From positions 2,666,001-2,730,000 of the forward strand of contig CP081102.1 in the NCBI GenBank assembly GCA_025141835.1: a DNA stretch of 64,000 nucleotides, read 5' to 3'. Each line of letters begins with the position of its first letter. The first letter of the stretch is position 1. Positions 57,701 through 64,000 of this stretch are shown piece by piece. The notes under the pieces are model-generated. The model was not told the origin of the DNA and searched no databases. It saw only the letters and a program-made list of their open reading frames with translations. The stretch is from Rhodobacteraceae bacterium M385. GTDB taxonomy: Bacteria; Pseudomonadota; Alphaproteobacteria; Rhodobacterales; Rhodobacteraceae. The position numbers and the translations under genes were made by a program.

Positions 57701-59332
57701 ATGGGCTGGATGAAGGACGAGACCGGGCTTGATAAAACACCCGCCAACTTTGTGCCGCTGACCCCCCTTAGCCATCTTGCCCGTGCTGCCCGTGTGTTCC
57801 CTAACCGGCTGGCCGTGATCGACGGGACCCACCGCAAGACCTACGCCCAATACCACGCCCGAGTGTCGCGCCTTGCCTCTGCGCTGACCAAGCGCGGGAT
57901 CAAGCCCGGTGATGTCGTCTCGACCATCCTGCCCAACACCTATGCCCATGCCGAAGCGCATTTCGGCGTTCCGGCGGCGGGCGCAATCCTTAACGCCATT
58001 AACATTCGGCTCGATACCGCCACCGTGGCCTATATCTTTGACCACGCCGAGACCTCTTTGATCCTTGCCGACACGCAATTCCTGCCGCTGGTGGAACAGG
58101 CCGTCGCCGCCATGGACGGCCCCGTCCCGTTGATTATCGAAGTGCCCGATGCCGACGCAGGCCACCCCGCCACGGGCCGCTACACCACCTATGAAGATCT
58201 ACTTGCTGAAGGCACGCCCGACGCCCCTTGGCTGATGCCCGAAGACGAATGGGAAAGCATCGCGCTGAATTACACCTCTGGCACCACGGGGCGGCCCAAG
58301 GGCGTCGTCTACCACCACCGGGGCGCGTACCTGATTACCATGGGCACGCCGATCAGCTGGCGGATGACGCTTTACCCTGTCTACCTGACGATTGTGCCGA
58401 TGTTTCATTGCAACAATTGGTGCCACACTTGGATGATGCCCGCCGTGGGCGGCACCCTTGTGTGCTGCCGCGATATCACTGCCGCGGCCATCTACAACGC
58501 CATCGCGGATGAGGGCGTGACCCATATGGGCGGCGCGCCTATCGTGTTGAATATGCTGGTAAATGCCAAAGACGCCGACAAACGCGCCTTTCCTCACACG
58601 GTAGAGGTCTTTACCGCCGGCGCCCCGCCCGCCGCCGCCACCTTGGCAGCGATCGAGACGATGGGGTTTCACGTCACGCAGGTCTACGGCCTGACCGAAA
58701 GCTATGGCCACGCGACGGAATGCGTCTGGCAAGACAGCGACTGGTCCGAGCTTGATGCGAGCGCCCGCGCAGGCATCAAGGCCCGCCAAGGGGTCGCCCT
58801 GCCGAACATGGACCATATCACCGTCATGGACCCTGAAACGATGCAGCAAATCCCCATGGATGGCACCGCCACGGGGGAAATCATGATGCGCGGCAACGCC
58901 ACCATGAAGGGATATTACAAAAACCCAGAAGCCACGGCCGAGGCGTTTGAGGGCGGCTATTTCCACACCGGCGACATCGCCGTTCAGCATCCTGACAGCT
59001 ACATTCAGATCTCAGACCGCGCCAAGGATATCATCATCTCGGGCGGCGAAAATATCTCCTCCGTTGAAGTCGAAGGCGTGCTGATGCATCACCCCGCCGT
59101 GTCCCTATGCGCCGTGGTGGCCAAGCCCGATGACACATGGGGCGAAACCCCCTGCGCCTTTATCGAGCTAAAGGACGGCGCCACAGCCACCGAGGCCGAG
59201 GTCATCGCCTTCGCCCGCGAACGCCTTGCAGGCTTCAAGACCCCCAAAAACGTCGTGTTCACCGAACTCCCCAAGACCTCCACCGGGAAGATCCAGAAGT
59301 TTGAACTGCGTGGGCTGGCCACGGCGCTTTAG
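57701..59332 (+). CDS. Acyl-CoA synthetase (AMP-forming)
   Basis: 543-residue adenylating ligase that activates a fatty or related acid to its CoA ester. The P-loop YTSGTTGRPKG (near residue 190), TESYGHATECVW, GEIMMRGNATMKGYYKNPEA, FHTGDIAVQHPDSYIQISDR and the C-terminal lysine in KTSTGKIQKFELR are all present. The ATG at 57701 has GGGGAGGAG upstream; longer in-frame starts would run through the terminator hairpin. It complements the beta-oxidation operon. A methylmercaptopropionate (DmdB-like) role cannot be excluded. Confidence 0.93.
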   Translation: MGWMKDETGLDKTPANFVPLTPLSHLARAARVFPNRLAVIDGTHRKTYAQYHARVSRLASALTKRGIKPGDVVSTILPNTYAHAEAHFGVPAAGAILNAINIRLDTATVAYIFDHAETSLILADTQFLPLVEQAVAAMDGPVPLIIEVPDADAGHPATGRYTTYEDLLAEGTPDAPWLMPEDEWESIALNYTSGTTGRPKGVVYHHRGAYLITMGTPISWRMTLYPVYLTIVPMFHCNNWCHTWMMPAVGGTLVCCRDITAAAIYNAIADEGVTHMGGAPIVLNMLVNAKDADKRAFPHTVEVFTAGAPPAAATLAAIETMGFHVTQVYGLTESYGHATECVWQDSDWSELDASARAGIKARQGVALPNMDHITVMDPETMQQIPMDGTATGEIMMRGNATMKGYYKNPEATAEAFEGGYFHTGDIAVQHPDSYIQISDRAKDIIISGGENISSVEVEGVLMHHPAVSLCAVVAKPDDTWGETPCAFIELKDGATATEAEVIAFARERLAGFKTPKNVVFTELPKTSTGKIQKFELRGLATAL

Positions 59333-59396
59333 GGTCAGTTTGGAGAATTCTCCTTTTCTGTTATGATTTGGCTATTTCAGAAGGGGAGTATTAGAA

Positions 59397-59708
59397 ATGT
59401 CGTATCGAAGCATTGCGCTTGTCTCGGGGCTTTGTGCCTTGACCGGATGTGTAAGCCTATTTGATCGCGGGAACACCTATGAGCTTGCCCCGGTCACTTT
59501 CGAAAGCACCGAATACACAATCTTTGAACGTGTCAGGAGCGTGAACGCCTCGGTCGATGATCCTCGCAATGATCCGCATGCCACGAGGGCGGTCTATGCA
59601 CGGGTCGGCCAAGGGGCCACCGTATATTGTGGGACCTCGCGGGTCGGATGCGAAGCCGCGATCATGCGCTTCAACCGGGGGCAACAGCGCGGCGACGAGA
59701 TGTACTAG
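59397..59708 (+). CDS. Small lipoprotein, unknown
   Basis: 103-residue exported lipoprotein with signal sequence and lipobox ALTGC (Cys18). The mature part contains two further cysteines (VYCGTSRVGCEAA) that may form a disulfide. No family recognised. AAGGGGAG lies before the ATG. Single gene. Confidence 0.78.
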   Translation: MSYRSIALVSGLCALTGCVSLFDRGNTYELAPVTFESTEYTIFERVRSVNASVDDPRNDPHATRAVYARVGQGATVYCGTSRVGCEAAIMRFNRGQQRGDEMY

Positions 59709-59790
59709 GCCCGCATTAAGTTGAGCGTCCGTCAGCCATCCTCTAAGCTGTCATTCTAACCAATTCGGTTGGCAGGTTCAGGCACCCATA

Positions 59791-60810
59791 ATGACCGCAC
59801 TAGAGCAATACAATCGGCTGGAGGCCCTTGGCCTTTGGCGCGAACGGGCCGACGAACAGCGGCGCGAGGTTGTCGTGTCGTTGGGCGAGGCGACGCTTGT
59901 GATGTCGTCGGCCTCCGGCGACGCGCTTGGCCATTGGTCCTTGCCCGCGGTCGAGCGCTTGAACCCCGGCAAGTCCCCCGCACTCTACGCCCCTGCCCGC
60001 GACAGTGATGAGGAACTGGAGATCGCCGACGTCGATATGATCGCCGCGATTGAACGGATCCGCACGGCCATTGCCAAGGCCCGTCCCCGGCCCGGCAGGC
60101 TGCGCCTAGTGCTTGGCTTGGGCTTCATCGCAACCGCCGCCGCACTGGCGGTGTTCTGGCTGCCCGGCGCGTTGACCCGGCAAACGGTCTCGCTTCTACC
60201 CGAGGCGAAGCGGGTCGAGATCGGCCAGCAATTGCTCGCGCAAATGACTCATATCGCGGGCCGTCCCTGCACCGGGCGCGGCGGGCGCACCGCGCTCTTG
60301 CGGCTGGCCGTGCGCACCTTTGGGGCTGATAATGCGCCGCAATTGGTGATCTTTCCTGCCACGATCCCCGATACGCTCGGCCTGCCGGGAAACATCGTCG
60401 CCGCCTCTGCCGCCTTGGCCGAGGATTTTGAGACGCCCGAGGTTTTCGCAGGCTACCTTCTGGCCGAAGCCGTGCGTGTCGCGGCCTCGGACCCGGTAGA
60501 GGTCTTCCTGTCCGAGGCGGGCCTTGGCGTCACCTTCCGCCTGCTGACCACCGGCGAAATAGCAGAGGAGGCGATCCACGCCCACGCCGCCCGCCTGTTA
60601 TCCCGCGACGGGGCCCATGTGCCCGATGCCGCCCTGCTGGAACGGTTCGAGGCGGCGCAGATATCGTCGCAACCCTACGCCTTTGCCCGTGATGTCTCGG
60701 GCGAGCAGGTCTTGGGCCTGATCGAAGCCGATCCCATGCGCGGCATTGCCGGGGAACCGGTGCTAAGCGATGCCGATTGGGTCAGCCTGCAAGAAATCTG
60801 CACCAGCTGA
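59791..60810 (+). CDS. Membrane protein with a degenerate M48-peptidase-like domain
   Basis: 339 residues. An N-terminal soluble part (1-100) contains HWSLPAVERLNPG; one membrane helix follows at about 104-124; the C-terminal part recalls M48 peptidases: LPGNIVAASAAL (198-209) like the LPGG-IVV strand, and SDPVEVFLSEAG like the RDP-LRSAG segment after the active site. Where M48 has HExxH the sequence reads AEAVR (~225-229), so catalysis is lost. Probably a pseudoprotease; the family call is by eye. Confidence 0.7.
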   Translation: MTALEQYNRLEALGLWRERADEQRREVVVSLGEATLVMSSASGDALGHWSLPAVERLNPGKSPALYAPARDSDEELEIADVDMIAAIERIRTAIAKARPRPGRLRLVLGLGFIATAAALAVFWLPGALTRQTVSLLPEAKRVEIGQQLLAQMTHIAGRPCTGRGGRTALLRLAVRTFGADNAPQLVIFPATIPDTLGLPGNIVAASAALAEDFETPEVFAGYLLAEAVRVAASDPVEVFLSEAGLGVTFRLLTTGEIAEEAIHAHAARLLSRDGAHVPDAALLERFEAAQISSQPYAFARDVSGEQVLGLIEADPMRGIAGEPVLSDADWVSLQEICTS

Positions 60811-60822
60811 ACCGCCACAAAA

Positions 60823-60847
60823 AAGGGGCGCAAAACCTGCGCCCCTT
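60823..60847. terminator. Bidirectional terminator hairpin between convergent genes
   Basis: AAGGGGCGCA (60823-60832) / TGCGCCCCTT (60838-60847) with a 5-base loop, between the M48-like gene (+) and the SPOR gene (-). An A-run precedes the hairpin, so minus-strand termination is best supported. Confidence 0.8.
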
Positions 60848-60868
60848 CCCAAAAATCTGCCCAATGGC

Positions 60869-62053
60869 TCAGTTGCGCGTGATCGCGCCGCCGAAGCCTG
60901 CGCTACGGGTCTGCACCAAAGCGCGCCCTAGGGATTGCGCGTCGTTGTAAGGCCCCGCCATGACAACGAACAGCGTCTGACCCTGACGTTGGATCTGACC
61001 GATCCGTGCCGGAAGACCCGATGCCGCAAGCCGGTTGTAGGCGCTTGTTGCGTCCCCTTGGCCTTGGAACGTTCCCGCCAAGACATGGCGATGGCCCGCG
61101 CCGACGCGCACCTCGTTCGAGGGTGCAACAGCCGTTTCGGCCAGTGGCAACCGGGCGCGTGGGGCTGGTGTGCGAACCTCAGCCGAGGCCAAAGCGCCCG
61201 TGGACGGAGTCGGCGCGGCAGTGCGCGATGCCAGTGCGGCGGCGGCAGCCTGACGACGGGTGATCACTTGCGTGCCCCGTGTGATGGGAACCGAGACCAG
61301 ACGGCGCGGCACGGTATTGGTCCAAACCTGCTCCATCTGGGCTTGGCCCGTGGGCGTGCCTACGCCGCGAAGCGGGTTCAGGCGGCCATCATCCCATGCC
61401 ACTTCATAACCGGGAGGTGGGGCGCTTAGGGCAAAGCTGCGCGGCGTACCGGTCCGAGGCTCAGCGCTGCCGCCAAGGCCCGACTGAGGGCCAACGGTGC
61501 CGGGGAAAGTGCCCTGCGGACCACAGCGAACATCCTCTCCGCTGAAATAGGGCTGATGGGCGGCGGGAAGGTTGGGGCAACCCGTTGTCACCTGCGGGGC
61601 GGTGATGGTCACGGGCGCGGGCGCAGTCACTTGCACCTGCGGCGCGGCCACAACGGGGGCCGGCGCGGGGGCAACCGGCGCAGGCGCCGCGGCAATAACA
61701 GGGGCTGGTGCGGGCGCAACGGGTGCAGGTGCGGGCGCGGCTGATGGCGCAGGCCCGCCGATCACGGTAACGCGGCTGTCGTCGGTCAGGTCCGGCTGAG
61801 TCCGTGCCACGCCGCTGGTCGGCGTCTGTCCGCAAACTTGGTTACGGTCACGCCCTACGCGCGGCACCCATTCCGTGGCGGCGCCAAAACCGACGCGCAC
61901 AAACACGCAGCCCCGACTGTCGATATATTGATCGCCTGTGTAGGACGAGGACGGCACTTCTGCCGGAACACCCTGTGCGAAAGCCGCACCGGGCAGAACG
62001 AGCCCCATAGAAAGACTCAAAACGGCGGCACTGCGCCAATGCTTGATAGACAT
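60869..62053 (-). CDS. SPOR-domain exported protein with Pro/Ala-rich linker
   Basis: 394-residue protein. Signal peptide (AAVLSLSMGLVLPGAAFAQ, about 8-26), a soluble N-terminal region, a low-complexity linker of AP/VAAP repeats at about residues 105-170, and a C-terminal SPOR domain (HVLAGTFQGQGDATSAYNRL ... VVMAGPYNDAQSLGRAL) that binds denuded septal peptidoglycan. It is probably periplasmic and involved in cell division or the cell envelope. The start at 62053 gives the complete signal peptide. Confidence 0.9.
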   Translation of the reverse strand: MSIKHWRSAAVLSLSMGLVLPGAAFAQGVPAEVPSSSYTGDQYIDSRGCVFVRVGFGAATEWVPRVGRDRNQVCGQTPTSGVARTQPDLTDDSRVTVIGGPAPSAAPAPAPVAPAPAPVIAAAPAPVAPAPAPVVAAPQVQVTAPAPVTITAPQVTTGCPNLPAAHQPYFSGEDVRCGPQGTFPGTVGPQSGLGGSAEPRTGTPRSFALSAPPPGYEVAWDDGRLNPLRGVGTPTGQAQMEQVWTNTVPRRLVSVPITRGTQVITRRQAAAAALASRTAAPTPSTGALASAEVRTPAPRARLPLAETAVAPSNEVRVGAGHRHVLAGTFQGQGDATSAYNRLAASGLPARIGQIQRQGQTLFVVMAGPYNDAQSLGRALVQTRSAGFGGAITRN

Positions 62054-62125
62054 GCGATATCCCCCAGATAAACGCTTGGGGATATCTAGGGCGAAATGTG
62101 ACGCCAAGTAAAGGGTATCAAACGG

Positions 62126-62773
62126 TTATTTAGTGCCGAACATGCGGTCACCCGCATCCCCTAGACCCGGTACGATATAGCCGTGATCGTTCAAGTGGCT
62201 GTCGAGCGAGGCGGTCACGATTGGCACATCGGGATGCGCCTCTTTCATCCGCGCGACCCCTTCGGGCGACGCCAGCAAGCACAGGAACCGAATGTTGCGC
62301 GCCCCGCCCTCTTTCAGGCGGTTCACGGCGGCCACGGTGGAATTCCCCGTCGCCAGCATGGGATCAACCACAATGGTCAGGCGGTCCTCCATAGCGTCGG
62401 GCACCTTGTAGTAATATTCCACCGGTTGCAGCGTTTCAGGGTCGCGGTAAAGGCCCACAAAACCCACCCGCGCATTCGGGATCAGCTCTAGGATACCATC
62501 CAGCAAACCGTTGCCAGCCCGCAGGATCGACACCAGCGCCAGCTTCTTGCCCTTGATCGCAGGCGCGTCCATCGGTTGCAGCGGCGTTTGCACCGTGACC
62601 GTGGTCATGGGCAGGTTGCGTGTCACCTCATAGGCCAGCAAGTGACTGATTTCGCGCAGAAGTTGCCGAAACGACTTGGTCGAGCACTCCACATCGCGCA
62701 TCAGCGTCAACTTGTGCTGCACAAGGGGGTGGTCCACGACGGTCAAGTGGTCGGATGTCTGGGAATCGGTCAT
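62126..62773 (-). CDS. upp: Uracil phosphoribosyltransferase
   Basis: 215-residue salvage enzyme making UMP from uracil and PRPP. VDPMLATGNSTVAAVNRLKE is the PRPP-binding loop, LVSILRAGNGLLDGILELIP the conserved N-terminal part, and GYIVPGLGDAGDRMFGTK the uracil-binding C-terminus. It overlaps add by 4 bases (ATGA). Confidence 0.96.
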   Translation of the reverse strand: MTDSQTSDHLTVVDHPLVQHKLTLMRDVECSTKSFRQLLREISHLLAYEVTRNLPMTTVTVQTPLQPMDAPAIKGKKLALVSILRAGNGLLDGILELIPNARVGFVGLYRDPETLQPVEYYYKVPDAMEDRLTIVVDPMLATGNSTVAAVNRLKEGGARNIRFLCLLASPEGVARMKEAHPDVPIVTASLDSHLNDHGYIVPGLGDAGDRMFGTK

Positions 62774-63756
62774 TGGGTCAGCCTTTTTCGGATCGTCTCT
62801 CGCGTTGTGTCATCGCAGAATGCAGCGTCCAGCGCCACCTGGTTTAGCTCTGCAAAAACCGCTTCGTCATAGCCGAAGGTGCGGGCGAGGTTCTCGTATT
62901 CCTGGGTCATCGTGGTGCGGAAGAATGGCGGATCATCGGTCGAGATTGTGACCTTCACGCCGCGGTCGCGCAGCCTTTCAATCGGGTGCTTATCAAGGCG
63001 CGGTGTCTCGCCGTTGAACACGTTGGAGGCGAGGAAAACGTTCGAGCCGGGGCAAACTTCCAGCGTGATATCACGCTCGATCAGCAGATCGCACAGCGCC
63101 GGATCGTCAATCGCCTGCACCCCGTGGCCGATGCGTGACGGAGAAAGCGCCTCGATGCTGTCGCGCACCGACTTCGCGCCCCCCCATTCGCCCGCGTGGG
63201 TGGTGATCTGTAGCCCTGCCTCGCGGGCGCAATCAAAGGCCCATTTAAAATCTGCGGGCGTGAAAGCATCCTCGGCCCCGCCCATGCCGAAGCCCGTGAC
63301 GAAGTCACCCGCCGTCTCAGCGGCGCAAACTGCGGTTTGCTTGGCTTTTTCTCCGCCGAAGTGGCGAATGCAGGTGGCGATCCCGCGCATGGTGATGTCG
63401 GGCACCGCATGGGCGGCTTCTTCCATCGCGGCCAGATACTCGCGCCACGCCGCCACATCGCCGCCACCGCAGAAATCGGGCGAGATGAACATCTCGGTGT
63501 AGACAACCCCGTGGGAGGCGCTTTCTTCCAGCACAGCCTTGGTCAGGCGCAGAAATTCCTCTGGCCCCGTCAGCACCGAACAGGCGGCTTCGTATACTTC
63601 AAGGAAGTGGTGGAAATCGCGGTAGGCGTAGCCGCCATCTTCCGCAAATATCCCGCTGATATCTATGCGCTTTTCCTGCGCCAGACCGCGAATGAAGGCG
63701 GGCGGTGCAGCCCCTTCGATGTGAAGGTGCAATTCAACTTTTGGCAGATCTCTCAT
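62770..63756 (-). CDS. add: Adenosine deaminase
   Basis: 328-residue amidohydrolase. Zinc and substrate residues: LHLHIEGAAPPAF at the N-terminus, ITTHAGEWGGA, RIGHGVQAI and VTISTDDPPFF. The HIEG variant is also common in adenine deaminases of the same family, so adenine is a possible alternative substrate. It overlaps deoB and upp by 4 bases each; the three form a nucleoside-salvage operon. Confidence 0.92.
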   Translation of the reverse strand: MRDLPKVELHLHIEGAAPPAFIRGLAQEKRIDISGIFAEDGGYAYRDFHHFLEVYEAACSVLTGPEEFLRLTKAVLEESASHGVVYTEMFISPDFCGGGDVAAWREYLAAMEEAAHAVPDITMRGIATCIRHFGGEKAKQTAVCAAETAGDFVTGFGMGGAEDAFTPADFKWAFDCAREAGLQITTHAGEWGGAKSVRDSIEALSPSRIGHGVQAIDDPALCDLLIERDITLEVCPGSNVFLASNVFNGETPRLDKHPIERLRDRGVKVTISTDDPPFFRTTMTQEYENLARTFGYDEAVFAELNQVALDAAFCDDTTRETIRKRLTQ

Positions 63757-64000
63757 AGAAAACTCTTCCCTGCTCCGCGTTCCGACAGGCCCAAATGCGC
63801 CGCCACAGATGCGCCCACATCGGCGAAGGCGCGAACGCCCAGATGCCCGCTATAGGGGCCCTTGGCAAGCACCGGCACGCGTTCCCTTGTGTGGTCCGTG
63901 CCGGGCCAAGTGGGGTCGTTGCCGTGATCGGCTGTCAGGATCAGCAGATCATCGGGGCGCAAAGCGTCGAGCACGGGGGCAAGGGCCGCGTCAAACCACT
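63753..64000 (-). CDS. deoB: Phosphopentomutase, 3' part only
   Basis: The C-terminal ~81 residues of DeoB; the frame stays open to the right window edge. Readable sequence includes DDLLILTADHGNDPTWPGTD (conserved metal-binding DHG) and HTRERVPVLAKGP, then the GHLGVRAFADVGASVAAHLG tail. It interconverts ribose-1- and ribose-5-phosphate. First visible gene of the minus-strand deoB-add-upp operon. Confidence 0.92.
   Translation of the reverse strand, partial: WFDAALAPVLDALRPDDLLILTADHGNDPTWPGTDHTRERVPVLAKGPYSGHLGVRAFADVGASVAAHLGLSERGAGKSFL

Noticed and set aside
61620..61790. Low-complexity DNA repeat
   Set aside because: It is the in-frame Ala/Pro-rich linker of the SPOR protein, not a CRISPR or mobile repeat.

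Overview
The window looks like a chromosomal segment of an aerobic, probably marine, alphaproteobacterium of the order Rhodobacterales (Roseobacter-type). The evidence is the gene repertoire: an aerobic (CobG-dependent) cobalamin operon with CbtB/CbtA cobalt uptake, a TRAP transporter, a CoxM/S/L-type molybdenum hydroxylase, many GST, GFA and DUF1636 genes, and LiuR-like MerR regulators. GC content is high throughout. No insertion sequence, prophage or CRISPR array was seen. The two end genes, an RTX protease and deoB, are cut by the window edges.

Layout. 1-3.6 kb: the C-terminal part of a serralysin-type RTX metalloprotease, tRNA-Gly(TCC), and a PAS/GGDEF/EAL protein. 3.7-22.6 kb: a vitamin B12 locus. 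A cobalamin riboswitch leads cbtB, cbtA and a His-rich exported protein on the + strand. A second cobalamin riboswitch (about 19.6-19.76 kb, minus strand) leads a long, tightly overlapping minus-strand operon: DUF1636, cobW, cobN, cobG, cobH, cobI, cobJ, cobL, cobE, cobM, cobB, cobA, cobF, DUF1636. cobK lies inside this operon but on the opposite strand. Its start codon overlaps that of cobL, and its 3' end overlaps cobJ by 37 bp. cobO, an abutting K+ channel gene and cobQ follow on the + strand.

22.6-39.9 kb: an accessory catabolic region. It holds an LLM flavin monooxygenase with an alpha/beta hydrolase, a TRAP transporter (dctMQ divergent from dctP), a PuuE-like polysaccharide-deacetylase-fold amidohydrolase, a cupin, a GFA protein, two GSTs, a three-subunit molybdenum hydroxylase, a TetR regulator with an OsmC protein, a cyclase-family hydrolase, a 2,6-dihydroxypyridine-3-monooxygenase-like flavoprotein, a CMD-family protein and a SLAC1/TDT-type transporter. 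Five copies of an 18-bp palindrome (consensus ATTTATCAATCGATAAAT) sit in the four promoter regions of this block and were not noticed elsewhere. This suggests one TetR-controlled regulon, probably for uptake and oxidation of an unidentified N-heterocyclic or amide-containing compound.

39.9-47.3 kb: housekeeping and accessory genes (SRAP/YedK, a DUF1127-like small protein, 5'-nucleotidase, DUF952, pyrD, arsC-like, MATE, two PaaI-type thioesterases, a MerR regulator). 47.3-59.3 kb: a fatty-acyl-CoA oxidation locus: a second MerR gene with a LiuR-like box, acyl-CoA dehydrogenase, a small unknown protein, GST, thiolase, a duplicated SnoaL-like protein, a fused FadJ-type enzyme and an acyl-CoA synthetase. 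59.4-62.1 kb: a lipoprotein, a degenerate M48-like membrane protein and a SPOR protein. 62.1-64 kb: a nucleoside-salvage operon (deoB, add, upp).

All assignments come from reading the sequence and remembered family motifs; no database search was run.
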